Of a stretch of 64,000 nucleotides of DNA, positions 11,285 through 22,571 are shown piece after piece. The position numbers and the translations under genes are program-made. The stretch is taken from assembly GCF_000471905.2 (NCBI RefSeq), contig NW_006496477.1:413156-477155 (forward strand), in the 5' to 3' direction. This DNA comes from Amborella trichopoda. Lineage: Eukaryota; Streptophyta; Magnoliopsida; Amborellales; Amborellaceae. Position 1 is the first letter of the stretch. The number at the start of each line of letters is the position of its first letter. The notes under the pieces are model-generated. The model worked only from the letters and a program-made list of their open reading frames with translations, was not told the origin of the DNA and ran no database searches.

Positions 11285-14200
11285 ATGACGTCAGGAGGAC
11301 GTGTGGGAGGTCCTCTACTTTCCATAGGGGACTTGCTGAGTGATCTCTCTCAACACCATCAGGACGCCACCGCTCATCCTGATCTCTCCTCTAAACAACA
11401 ACCACAAGTAGTAGACCATCATCATCATCGCCCCCTTCACCTTCAATCCCTATTTGAGGTTTGTTTTTCTTTATAATTAATTCCATGTATGTATACCTGT
11501 GATTTAGACAGTTTATCTAACCTCGAAGCGTTCGGTTTGGTTTTTCTTTTAGCTTAATGGGCGTATGATCTTTAGGTAATTTAAAGTCGAAAATTCGAAA
11601 TAGTGTCAATCAAATCCTCTAGGTTATTGCATTTCTCTGATGTTTCAGTAGCTGGTATTTGAAAGGTTCTGTATGCCTTAAAGTGGCTATCCCATTTCTT
11701 GTCCAAGATGTTTGCTCACCTTGTTTCTTGAGAATTCTGAGGCTTTCAAATGTGTTGGGTTCTTTGTAATTGTTGTCAAATGTGTTTCATTTGTGTAAGG
11801 AGGTTCTCAGATGAATCATTTTGGTTGAAAATGGTCCTTCTTTTGTTGTCCATAATCGACAACGTTGGCCAGGACTTGAATTACATGACAGATTTTTGAA
11901 TTACATTCGTGAAAATCATGGCTAAAGTTGTCTCCTGATGCCATTAAGTTCTTCTCTAGTATGAATATCTAAGACCCGAAATACTGAAGTATTTACCACA
12001 AATTTTACAAATATTAATGATTTACATCCCTTAGCTTGTCGTAAATCAAATTCTGGATTGAAGATATTCATAGATGGAGCCTCAAATAAACAAGATTAAC
12101 CAATATCATCATCATGATCGTCATAGCATTTTCCCAACTATTTGGGTCGGCTACGCGAATCCTGGTTCGCCATTCTGCAATATCAAGGGCCACACCTTCA
12201 ATGAAGCCATAAATCCCCATACATTTTTTCACTACTTCCAACTAATATCATCATCAGAACCTTTTTCCAATTATTTGGGGTTGGCTACTTCCAACCAGTG
12301 TATTTAATTAATGTTATCATATAATGCATGAATTAGGTCATTGCAATATAAAGTTATGTTCATGGCTGAAATGTCACATTCCATGATAATAATTTGTCCT
12401 GTAATGGACTTTTGACTTGTGATCTTTTGCTGTTTATTTTCAATTTCAAAATCATAAAACGTAGTGAGCAAACTAAAGCTCCATTTGCTCCCTTTCATTT
12501 CTCTTTTGGTTAACACTGTTGTCTGTGTTGTTCAGCTCATGTTATGTTTCTCTAGGATTTTGTAGTAAGTACATTATTTTTATGTTTATGCTTTACGATT
12601 TAATCTTGACAGTTACAAATTTAGGATGTGTCTTTATTGTTATGATTGAGAAAGTACAATCCATGAATCAGATAAGATCCAAAGTTGAAATGCTTGAACA
12701 CATATGAGAACCAAAAAGTTAATTATACCGTAAGATTTGATGAGATGATGCATCAGTCTTCATTATAATTCCTCAACAATCAGGTCCTGGCTCCTTATGT
12801 GTTTTATGACGACTAATTTTTTTTGGCTTCTTTAGACAATGGGGAACTTAGAGATTCAATATTTCATCATCAATACGGAATTACAACCCACTGTAACACA
12901 GAGCATAAAGTACCTTAACATGGGACATTTCCAAGAACTGTGCTATGTTGAGTTTAATATCTGTGACAATTCTTGAATCAACATTGTGAGTTAATATGTA
13001 AAACTCTTGAGCCTATGTAAAACTGTGCTATGTTGAGTTTACAGCCCCCCTCCCTGGAAATTATTGTCCACATAGACCCTTGGGCCTATGTAAAACTCCA
13101 TGGACCAAACCCCTCCGTCTACTACCAGAAAAAGAAAAAGACAAAAAAAAAAAAGGGAATGAAAATGATAGATAACCTCCTCGCCACCTTTCCTAACCTA
13201 TTATTTACTAAAATGTTATTTAGCTTTAGAGAAATGCCAAATAAGTGCCAATTCTCCATCCTCTCTCAGGACCTCCCTCCTCCCTCTCTTTTCACAAACC
13301 AGATTCTCCCACTGGAAAAGTTTTCAGAAAATAAGTCTCAGGCTAACTTCCTGGCATTTAGAAAAGAATTTTTCATGCAACTTTTCTTTCGTTTCCCAAC
13401 GATTCTTACAAGATATCTTACCTTCTTCAGTATGAAATTATGCAAATTCTTGAAAGTCCTGTGTCTCTTCAAATCCTTTACTTACTTCTCAGCCCTCTCC
13501 TCCACATTCACATTCCTAGGGACTGGTGCATAAGAATAAACAGCCCCAAGAGACCCTTCTTCCAATCATTCTCTTTGGAGAGAATTACTCCTCCTAAGAT
13601 CTCTTCTCCCCAATATACTATTGAGCGCAGGGCGTAATGGTGCTAATACATATGCATCAAAGGCACTTGGAATGGAGAAATTTTGTGAAGGTAGGAGCCA
13701 GGGATTGTTTAGGAGGGAGGGAGGGAGATGTTAGGGTCATTGACAAAATCCCCAAATCATTGACGATTTTTGGGGCGGGGTGGGAGGGGGTCGAGTGGGG
13801 CGACATAAGGGTGCAGCCAGAAAGAGTTGGGGTTGCTCATAGTAATCTTATAAAAGATATGCAAATGGTGCACTTCAACATTGATTGATCTACGACAATA
13901 CACCCTGGGGAATAACAAAGCATAAGTAACACAACTTTTCCTTTTCTATCCAAGTAAAATGGAAAGGCAAATTTTCCCATGATGTTTGGGTAAAGGAATG
14001 GGGGCTCTATCTCCCTTAGATAAGGCTGAACTGATTAAACTTAGCTGCTTATCTGTTTTGAGTTTTCTTAAAGAAAGTGGAAAACCCTGAGTTGGTTTTT
14101 GGTTCTCCAATTGGAACTTAAAAACATAGTTTTCAACCTCTGAGAAAAGAATATTAATGGATGTGATCTAGTATTGTCACTCGATCTCATCTACGTAAAG

Positions 14201-17200
14201 ACTTGATACAACCCGCTTGATTTTCTATATCGAGATGTTGATCCAGTTTGAAGAATTTGTACTATGGGGTGTAGCATTAGCTGATTTGCCTTCAGATTGT
14301 GTTGACCCAACTGGTCTGGCAAGACCTGAGTGGTCCTAGTTGCAAAAGGAAAGAGTTTTATGAAGGCTAGTGACATCATCTCACAGTCAAGTCCATTTGA
14401 ACATAGTTACACTGGATAAAAGTTGTGAAATTTCAAAATAATCTAGCAAGAAAGCCCTCGTTTTTTTATTCACATATTTTGACTCTTGCACTTGTCCATG
14501 TAGACTCCCATGGTGACAAAAGCCACCCATCCCCTCACGTGTTCCCCCCCTCCCCAANNNNNNNNNNNNNNNNNNNNNNNNNNNNNNNNNNNNNNNNNNN
14601 NNNNNNNNNNNNNNNNNNNNNNNNNNNNNNNNNNNNNNNNNNNNNNNNNNNNNNNNNNNNNNNNNNNNNNNNNNNNNNNNNNNNNNNNNNNNNNNNNNNN
14701 NNNNNNNNNNNNNNNNNNNNNNNNNNNNNNNNNNNNNNNNNNNNNNNNNNNNNNNNNNNNNNNNNNNNNNNNNNNNNNNNNNNNNNNNNNNNNNNNNNNN
14801 NNNNNNNNNNNNNNNNNNNNNNNNNNNNNNNNNNNNNNNNNNNNNNNNNNNNNNNNNNNNNNNNNNNNNNNNNNNNNNNNNNNNNNNNNNNNNNNNNNNN
14901 NNNNNNNNNNNNNNNNNNNNNNNNNNNNNNNNNNNNNNNNNNNNNNNNNNNNNNNNNNNNNNNNNNNNNNNNNNNNNNNNNNNNNNNNNNNNNNNNNNNN
15001 NNNNNNNNNNNNNNNNNNNNNNNNNNNNNNNNNNNNNNNNNNNNNNNNNNAAAAAAAAAAAAAGAAAAAAAAAAAAAGAAAAAAAAGAAAAGAAAAAGAA
15101 AAAAAAGAAAAAAAAAAAGAAAAAAAAAAAAAGGAAAAAAAAAAAAAGAAAAAAAAGAAAGGGAGAAAAACAAAGGCTTTCATTTTCTCATTTCTGAGAT
15201 GAACTTATCAATTGCATAACAAAGGGTAATTTAGAGCCTCATTTGGTTCCCATCTATCTCAGTTGATTCTAGAATCTTGCTCCACATAATGTCCTAGCAC
15301 TTGAATATTCACTTTCTTAGGTAACCCTCTTACTGGTGAATCTTGTTTGAATCTTGTGTCAGGATCATGGTGAAATAGTGGGTCATCTCTTGCTCCATTG
15401 TTGATTTGGCACTGAGGTTGGATCCTTTTAGGGTTGTTTGGGATAGTATGGGTCATGCTGCAATCTGTTGGTAAGTTCCTATTTGGTATGGTTTCACTTC
15501 CACCTCACTGCAAAAGGTTAGTCATATGGAAGTGTATTCTTGCTGCACCCTTCTGGCAAGAAGTATAGAATGACTGTAAGATAAGACCTTTTGGTATAGA
15601 ATGACTTCCTGCCTCTCCCTCTTCTATGACTTCACTAGTGCTGGACTAGTCCAACTCCAAGGAACAGTCTCGGGGGTCTTAGGGAGGTAGATGAGAACCT
15701 CAGTCATTATTGTCCAGATAGATCTTGTTAGTACGCCGAAGAGCAATTTGACCCTTGACAATATGTGTGGTGTGATCTCCAAATGTCCACTGAGAGCTGA
15801 TATTTGCTTCAATAGTCTTTTAGTGGCATGTTTGCATCTCTTCGCATTACTTAAAGTGAGGATACTATCATTACTCCTGGTCCTGGAAAGTTAGACATTC
15901 AACCTGTAGTTGTAATGACTATTGCAAGAGCGGAGCTCCACCAATTGAGCTATATCCCCTAGCCCAAATGGAGGGTGCATGAATGAATTAGATGCTTCTT
16001 CCTTTTCAAGAGTTATTCACCCTTGCCAAACACAACATACAACTCCACATTGTGTTGTGAGGATTTGAGCATTTGCAATGTGGTGGAAACCAAAGCCCAA
16101 ATTTGTTCTACAGTTATCAGCAGATGCCTTCTTGCACTTGGTTTGTTCTACTGATGTCAGTAAATGCCTTCTTGCACTTGGTTGCGTCCTATTCCTGGTG
16201 CTTTTTTTTTTCCTTAAAGAAGGTTATGTTTGGTTGAATGAGGCTTTTTGCGACCTCTCTTACCCACCAAGCATGAATGCTCTTTGATCTTTTAATTGTT
16301 CATTACAATATGCACATCTCAGAAAAAAGGAAACTTTGTAAACACTGCAATATCACTTTTGGTGGCAACCTATGATGCAAAGTTACAGATTGGGATACAG
16401 GCATGGATACGAGGAGCAGGGATATGACAGTTTCTTTATCCAAGACATTGATATGGCTATGAGTATCCTGCTGTACTCAATGTTGCATCTCGTCATCATC
16501 ATCATCATCATCTGAGCCTTATTCCAACTATTCGGGATCGGCTACATGGATTATGTTTTGCCATTGTACTCTATCAAGGGTTATACTCTTAGTAAGACCA
16601 TAAGCACTTATGGGGAATGCCCTAGCATGAGCAGATAATATAGATTCAGGATTCATGAAAAGTTGTGGCAAAGTTTTACACTAGTTGCCTACCTAACACA
16701 ACCCTACTCCTTTACCTGGGCTTGGGACCGGCATTGACCGCTAGGGGGCCAGCCAAGGCGAAGTTATTGTGGCAATCATGTGAATCGGAGTGAGGTGGCT
16801 ATGTTATTCTGAATGAGTTATGGTATTCGAAGCAGCAAGCTAAATTTGACCCAGTGATGGGCACAAGCATATTTTTTCTGTTTGATGGTTTACTTCTTTA
16901 GGCCTTCTATGATGTGGCTAATCCATCTTATTTGATGTGATTTTTGCAGAAGTTTACAATGTATGTGACTTTCGACTATCTTTCAGTTCCTACTTGCCTT
17001 TATTTCTTCTGAACTTAACCGTATTTTGCATCAGGAAAATTATGAACAGCTGAATGAGGCTTTGACAGGTACGGGCCACTCATGGACTGCTCTAACCCTT
17101 AAGGTAATGGATATCAAAATCTATTTTTGGACCAGTCAACCTCATTTAACATTTTTAGCCTTTTCTGATAATCCTACTTGTCTCATAGTTATGTACAGCG

Positions 17201-17377
17201 GTAGAAACTGCAGATAGGTTGGTTCAATCAGCCAACTCAAATGCTGGCCTGTTACTAGAGAAGGTTGAAGTGTTGGAGAGCATCTTAAGGAGAGGTGATT
17301 CTGCGATTGCCAAAGCCAAGACTATCAAGATAAGAAATAATGTATCGCCTTCCAAAGCTAGAGAAGCCTCCATTTAG
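11285..17377 (+). CDS. Conserved plant protein of unknown function, 143 aa, three exons
   Basis: Exons are 11285-11458 (58 codons), 17035-17103 (23 codons) and 17189-17377 (62 codons plus TAG), all in phase 0. Donors are GAG|gtttg and AAG|gtaat; acceptors are tgcatcag and ctcatag. The protein opens MTSGGRVGGPLLSIGDLLSDL, has a His/Gln/Pro-rich low-complexity middle (residues ~24-50), then LFE-ENYEQLNEAL and SWTALTLK-LCTAVETADRLVQ, followed by a helical LLLEKVEVLESILRRGDSAI and a basic tail. From the pattern, the C-terminal half is mainly amphipathic helix. I recognise this as a small conserved plant family but know no established function. There is no signal peptide or membrane segment. The single open frame across three exons with correct splice sites argues for an active gene. 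The start is the first ATG in frame with GGPLLSIGDLL. Confidence 0.75.
12094..12300 (-). mobile_element. RTE- or SINE-type retroelement 3' tails
   Basis: The plus strand shows ATCATCATCATGATCGTC followed by CCCAACTATTTGGGTCGGCTACGCGAAT and, about 130 bp on, ATCATCATC plus CCAATTATTTGGGGTTGGCTAC. On the minus strand this is a GTAGCCGACCCAAATAGTTG motif ending in a (GAT)n-type microsatellite tail, a common 3' terminus of plant RTE-like LINEs or of SINEs sharing their tails. Two overlapping tails suggest two insertions. Confidence 0.5.
14558..15050. other. Assembly gap (493 N)
   Basis: Run of N. The right flank (15051-15160) is a long A-rich run with scattered G, a likely cause of the assembly break. 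Confidence 1.
15051..15165. repeat. A-rich low-complexity tract
   Basis: About 110 bases of A with single G interruptions, adjoining the gap. Confidence 0.95.
15815..15962 (-). pseudogene. trnA-UGC: Nuclear copy of chloroplast trnA-UGC (5' exon and start of intron)
   Basis: The minus strand from 15959 to 15922 reads GGGGATATAGCTCAATTGG, then TGGAGCTCCGCTCTTGCAA. This is the 38-nt first exon of the chloroplast tRNA-Ala(UGC) gene with two changes (CAGTTGGTAGAGC in the plastid). It is followed by recognisable start of the group II intron: GGTTGAATGTCTAACTTTCC, AGTAATGATAGTATC, AAGTAATG and ATGCCACTAAAAGACT. The second exon is absent and many substitutions are present, so this is an old plastid-to-nucleus insertion (NUPT), not a functional tRNA. 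It lies in intron 1 of the three-exon gene. Confidence 0.85.
16102..16181. repeat. 40-bp tandem duplication
   Basis: TTGTTCTAC…GCCTTCTTGCACTTGG appears twice with a 40-bp period (starts 16103 and 16143). Confidence 0.85.
16490..16620 (-). mobile_element. RTE- or SINE-type retroelement 3' tail
   Basis: (CAT)n/(ATC)n run at about 16492-16513 followed by CCTTATTCCAACTATTCGGG and ATCGGCTACATGG, then TTTTGCCATTGTACTCTATC. It is the same class as the tail at 12094, in the same orientation. Confidence 0.55.
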
Positions 17378-17631
17378 TGCTAAGCCACTACAATTAGGTA
17401 GTTCCATTCATTTGTTCCTTGTATTATTCTCATTTTGAGGAGAGCATGTCAAGTTGAAATGCATGGGTCACTCCAGTGGAGGATGTTCACTTGTTATATT
17501 GAGTGCTTTTTGTTGAAGGTTACTTAAACTAGGGACTGTCATTAATGTATAGTTTGGATCCTAGGGTATCCAAAATCATGTTTTGTATACCCAGGTATAT
17601 TGTATAAAAACATGTTTGGCAACTTTTTTGG

Positions 17632-17693
17632 ACACATAATCATGTTTTCTGTAAGCAAGAAAACACATAATCATGTTTTCCATAAGCAAGAAA
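17632..17693. repeat. 31-bp tandem duplication
   Basis: Two copies of ACACATAATCATGTTTTC plus a GTAAGCAAGAAA-like end, period 31. It lies in a short AT-rich block bounded by GGTATCCAAAATCATG and the related GTTATCCAAAACATG. Confidence 0.85.
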
Positions 17694-17802
17694 AAGGCCA
17701 AAGCATGTGTGCACAAAATCTAGAAAAAAGTTAGGTTATCCAAAACATGACTTTGTGTAGCATGAGAGAGGGAATACAATATAGGGAAAATTATAGATAC
17801 TC

Positions 17803-18647
17803 CCGAATGAACTTAGTAGATATCCTCCCCTAATACTTTTAGTCTCACACCCCACCCTAAACCCAAACACCGTTTCTTCCTGTATTTACCCCCAGTCAAA
17901 AAGTCAAAAATTGAGATTAAAATGTCAGTCTCCTTTTTCACTCTCTAGCCAACCTCTCGCTCACCCTCTCTACTTGCCCTCTCTCTCTCTATCCCCCTCT
18001 TTATCGCCCTCTCTCTTTCTCTCTTATGCCCTCTCTCTACCCGTCCTCCCTCTCTTTCTCTCTCTACCCACCTTCTCTCTCTTTCTCTCTCTCTTTAGAG
18101 AGATTTTGGGAGAGAGCAAAATAATGGGCAGAGAGATTTCATGAAAGCGAGAGGGGGGGCAGGGGCAGGGGACTAGGCTGAAAGAGGTTGGGAGAGAGAG
18201 AGAGCGCACAGAAAAAAATTTGTGGAGAAAAACCCAATCCTCTCAACCCATTTTTTTTCCAGTCTCCCCTCTCTCCTGAAATCTCTCTCCCAATCTATCT
18301 CAACTCAATTTATTTTCCTCTTTCTCCCCCAAAATCTCTCTCCCAAACTCTCTCTGGCCATGTTTTTTGCTCTCCCAAAATCTCGCTAGAGAGAGAAAGA
18401 GAGAGGAGAGAGAGGGCGGGTAGATAGAGAAAGAGGGAGGGCGGGTAGAGGAGTGAGGAGAGGGCAGGTATAAAGAGAGAAGGGGTAAAGAGAGAGGGTG
18501 GGTAGAGAGAGTGAGAGAGGAGAAGGGAATTTTAGTCTCAATTTTTTTTTGATTTTTTGACAGGGATAAAGGCAAGAAAAAACAATGTTTGAGTCTAGGG
18601 TGTGATTCTAAAAACACTGGGGGAGGATGTTTACAAAGTTCATTTTG
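17803..18647. mobile_element. Foldback element with ~320-bp inverted arms and pyrimidine/purine stem
   Basis: The left arm (17803 to about 18145) and right arm (about 18320-18647) are inverted copies of each other. The outer ~125 bp pair AATGAACTTAGTAGATATCC with the inverse of an AATGAACTTTGTAAACATCC copy, including the GTCAAAAAGTCAAAAATTGAG block. The inner part of the left arm is CT-rich and of the right arm GA-rich, ending in GAGATTTTGGGAGAG and its inverse. The loop is about 18146-18320. There is no protein-coding domain; apparent frames are low-complexity. Confidence 0.75.
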
Positions 18648-18774
18648 AGTCTAAGGTGTGATAAAACTGATAATAATACTACTTTCACATGCTAGACCTG
18701 CCCCTTTTATTAAATGTAATTCTTTCTGTCAAAAGATCCCCACAAATTAGAGAGGAAAACAACCTTGAATTTTA

Positions 18775-19065
18775 ATTTTTATAGAGTATCTTAAAATTTT
18801 AGAACGAGAAACTATATCAAATTTTAGAGGAGAAACCACAAATTTTTTTTTGAGATAGAAACTATATCACATTTCAAGTTTTAGAAAGTTTCTTAAATTT
18901 TTAGAGAGAGAAATTATATCAAATTTTAAGTTTGAGAGAGAGTATCTCCAAATTTTTGAGATAGAGCATCTCAAAATTTTAGAGAGAGAAATTGTGTCAA
19001 AATTTAGAGAGAAATTACCTGAAATTTTATAGAGAGAAACCTTCTCAAAATTTTTAAAAAGAAAT
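18775..19065. repeat. Degenerate AT-rich minisatellite (AGAGAGAAACTATCTCAAATTT unit)
   Basis: About ten imperfect units of roughly 25-30 bp built on TTTTAGAGAGAGAAACTATN, then CAAATTTTAAG. The same unit forms the larger array at 41275-42335 and a short one near 30330-30440. Confidence 0.75.
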
Positions 19066-19144
19066 TGAGTATTGATCCTGTAGGACCCTACCATGGCATG
19101 AGACCCCTATGGATCATCGTCGATCCTAAGCTTCTAATTTCGAG

Positions 19145-22100
19145 CATTGTTTCAAAGAGCGTTAGGCAGGTCCTAGGTGGATTGGGGGGTCCAGGCCGCC
19201 CAGCGCCTAGGTCGGCGCCCAAAACTTGGGAGGCCCAATTGAATCCAAATAAGGATTCTGCAGTTATTTGAGTATCAAACTATCTGTTATATTCAAATTA
19301 TACTACATATCAGCATTTAGCATACATTCCATAAGCATAAGTATAATCCATAAGTCGGTTCATACTCCATAATCCATATCCGATTAAAACTTATAATATA
19401 CCAACCAACCAAATTATAAAACTATAAAAGTAATACTTGAAGACTCAAAAGAATCTTCAATAGTTCAAATGTTCAATACACAACACTTTAATCAAAGTTC
19501 AAACTTCAAAATAACAAAGTTTAATAATTATTCAACAATTAACATTCATTCATCATCAGAAAATCTTGGGTCAGCTGCCTTGGCATCATATTCATCGGAG
19601 TCGACAGAGTCGTCACCCTCCTCGACATATTGTGACTTGTCTTCCTCCGTCTCTTGTGAATCTGCCTCATCTTTCTCCTCTTCCTCCACCTTTGTTCTCT
19701 GTGCAAAAGCTCTAGTGGCCCTAGAAGGGTCAGTTGATGTCCCTGAAGCATCCATGACCATGTCCCATGTCAATCCTTCATGTCCCTCGACCTCATCATC
19801 ATCAATTAACCACTCCATAGCATTGTCTATATTTTTTTATCTGATGGGGTCTTCATTATCTCTCTTAGCAAATCTATAGAATCAATTGTACTTGACATAG
19901 ACAAGGTCACTGAACTTCTTTGATTCAAACATGTTCATTTTCTTCGTATGAACCTAACAAATAAAATGAAAATGAACTAATTAAAATCTAATATCTATGG
20001 TTCATGTATTATTTATAAAATTATACAAATTACCCTTATGGCCTTACCTTTTCAAAAGTACTTCAATTGCGCTCACAATCAGATGAAGAAGTGGTTAGGT
20101 TTAAGATCCGAATGACCAACTTTTGTAAATTTGGATAACTACGCCTATGTTGGCTCCACCAATGGGCTGCAAAGAAATAAAAAAAATCATAAATAAATAA
20201 TAGAAATACTTGATTACTTGAATAGTTGAACTTGATGAAGATGAACTTAAGAATATTATTAATATAATAATATTTAATACCTGGATGAATTTTGGTCATT
20301 TGTCTCATCGCCATTGGACTCCCAAAAGACTTTAATGAGCACTTATAATTTATCAACTCATCAACGCATATAATATCCTACATTTCAAGATCAATGATCA
20401 ACACCTCCACACACTTATTAAATCCAGGACTTTAATTGTGTCATTTGTTTGTATATATCCTTGTCAATATAAAACAAAGCTGGGTTCAAAAAATAACCAG
20501 CTGCATGCAATGGCCGATGTAGCTGCTTATCCCACTTCTCATCAATAATCTCCCAAACAGGTTTGTAGCGGGTTTCTTCATCATTGAAATTTGGATTATC
20601 TCTCTTTTGCATTTCTCCATAGTATCATATATATAGCCCATAGAATGATTGTCACCATCAACCATGCAAAGGACTTTAATAAGAGGAAAAAATACCTTAA
20701 GAGCGTCATTCACCCCTCGCCAAAAAGCCTTAGAAAGTATAATATCTCTCACCTTCTTTCCAACCTGAGCCTTAGACCATTTGCATGCTCTCCACTCATT
20801 CGAGGTAAACATTTGCATCAACTGCACTCTCCTCGAATGTATGCCATCTAAGCATAAGTATCAGGTCGCAAATCTCGTGACCCTAGGCCTCACAATCTCT
20901 TTCTTCTTTGTAAAGGTACACATTATGCTGAGGGTGATATGGTGGCTATAAATGAAATTCGTAACATACTTGGTCTTCTTCACTGCACATGATATCTCGG
21001 TTAAACCGCCAAGAGATCTATACAATGTGTTGCACATGGTGTCTAAAAGATTCTACGATAAGCTATGTGCAACAAATTAAATGCAACAACATTAGGAGCA
21101 GCATTGTCTGTGACAAGTTGTACAACAAGATGCTCCCCAACCACCTTGATTCCCTTCTCTATCACTTGAAATATGTAATGAGCATCATGGATATGATCAA
21201 AGGCATCAATAGACCTAAAAAAAACAGTTGCTACTGGACAATTAACAAGTAAATTCATTTGACTTATTCTCTTCCTATCACTCCCAGCATCAGTCATAAG
21301 AGAAACCCCATACTGAGCCCATGTATCTTTTTTAAGTTCTACAGCTTCTTTCGTGACATTCACTGCCTTTTTTAAAAAAGGCTCTGAAAGCTCATATGGG
21401 GTTGGGGGTTTAATCTCAGGGCAAAATTGGCCAATTACCTCCTGCAGCATAAAAGTCGCTCAAGCGAACGGTATTGAAAGGAATGCCCGCCTCATAAAAC
21501 CATGTAATCAAATAATACGCAGCTATATCTCTGACTTCTTGATTTTATTTTCAATGGTGGTTTGTTTTTTTGTTTTCTCTCCTGCAATCTCAGGGTTAGG
21601 CCGATATAAGAAACTATCCATAGGGCCTCTAACTCGAGGCTTCTTAGTCTTAGAACCAAAAGCAATTACAACTCCCTTCCCCTTTCCCCTATCCCCTTTC
21701 CCCTAATAATGGATTGCTCAACATCTTGACTTCCCTCCCCAATCCTTTCCTCATCGCTATCATCATCATCATCAAAATTTACTTGAATCCCAGGCCTAAT
21801 CTCCGTTATAGAGGCAAATCTCTCATTTTTTTTCATTTTCACCAAGTTCATAAAATTCTATATTTCCTCTTTAACAACATCATGAGTTTTTTTACATGGG
21901 GCTGCATTACCCCTGATACCGGCAAGATGTTTCTTGAACCGGTTTATGGCCCCCTTTTGTATCATTTTCACAAAAATTGCATCTTATGCAATTTTTATCA
22001 TTAGTATCTGGGTTATAGCCATATTTTCAACCGGGATCACTACTCCTATTAGATCCCAAAGAAGACATCTAAGAAATAATGCAAATTACTAAAGCAATAA

Positions 22101-22563
22101 AAAGAACTACTTACTTTGAGTTTGATTGCTCAATTTTCAAACTTCTACGTCAAAGATATTTCTAAATACTCAAAATCTTTTAAAACACCCCCTAATAACT
22201 GTGCAAAACATCAAAAAGTAAATATAATAACTTTGAGTAACCCTTCGATTTTAAAAATTCACTACAATCTAGTTTTTTTTAGTGATTTTCTCTCTCTAAA
22301 TTTGGCTCAAATAAGGTTTAGGTTTCAGTTTCAAATGAACCTAAAACCTTAATTTTTGGGCCTTAAAAACAAAAATAAAAATGACGTAAAATGGCCTCAC
22401 GATTTTTTTTTCCACCCCTGAGCGGCCGCCGCCAAAGCAGGTTCCGTACCGCTTAGGCAACCACCCAGGGATTGATCCCCCAGATGGGCCGCCTAGACCT
22501 GGGCGATGCACCCAGGCCTTTCGGATCGCCTAGGCCCTGGGCGGTCTGCTTTTTGAATCACTG
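19145..22563 (-). mobile_element. hAT transposon, complete but inactive
   Basis: 3,419 bp. The left end is CATTGTTTCAAAGAGCG and the right end is CGGTCTGCTTTTTGAATCACTG, whose complement starts CAGTGATTCAAAAAGC, so the ends are imperfect terminal inverted repeats. The 8-bp flanks are ATTTCGAG (19137-19144) and ATCTCGAG (22564-22571), matching at 7 of 8, as expected for hAT. Subterminal GC-rich GCCTAGG/CCTAGGC strings occur at both ends. The interior carries a broken transposase gene on the minus strand. Confidence 0.9.
19546..22060 (-). pseudogene. hAT transposase (BED finger, DUF659, C-terminal dimerisation domain), broken
   Basis: Minus-strand blocks in order. BED zinc finger at about 22060-21880 (DPGxKYG…CIRCNFCE…, then after a +1 shift RFKKHLAGIRG). 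An acidic linker, 21851-21666. DUF659 at 21450-21043 (GVSLMTDAGSDRKRISQMNL, LVNCPVATVFFRSIDAFD, VVQLVTDNAAPNVVA). Then RVTRFAT, MFTSNEWRACKWSKA, KVLCMVDGDNHSMGYIYD and DKQLHRPLHAAGYFLNP (20900-20480). Finally the hAT dimerisation block HWWSQHRRSYPNLQKL…TTSSSDCERN (about 20165-20065) and an acidic tail ending 19546. Two plausible GT-AG introns are seen: 20280-20167 and about 20048-19955 (donor AAAAG|gtaagg). Lesions are the +1 shift in the finger, a TAG near 21855, and TGA replacing the Trp codon of the NWS motif at 20065-20063. It cannot encode an active transposase. Confidence 0.9.
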
Positions 22564-22571
22564 ATCTCGAG

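Larger units (their letters stand above)
11459..17034 (+). other. Intron 1 of the three-exon gene (5.6 kb, repeat-filled)
   Basis: It holds two RTE/SINE-like tails, a chloroplast trnA fragment, a 493-base N gap flanked by an A/G-rich run, short tandem duplications (12945/13026; 16102-16181), and otherwise unrecognised AT-rich DNA. There is no second gene on either strand. Confidence 0.65.

Noticed and set aside
13030..13888. Frames of 65-167 codons within intron 1
   Set aside because: Overlapping frames without domain; the region lies between well-supported exons.
14425..15219. Long open frames on both strands spanning the first N gap
   Set aside because: They are open only because N was read as any residue; the real parts are short or poly-Lys/poly-Phe from the A-rich tract.
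15922..15959. Functional tRNA gene
   Set aside because: Only the 5' half is present, followed by decayed plastid intron; no 3' half.
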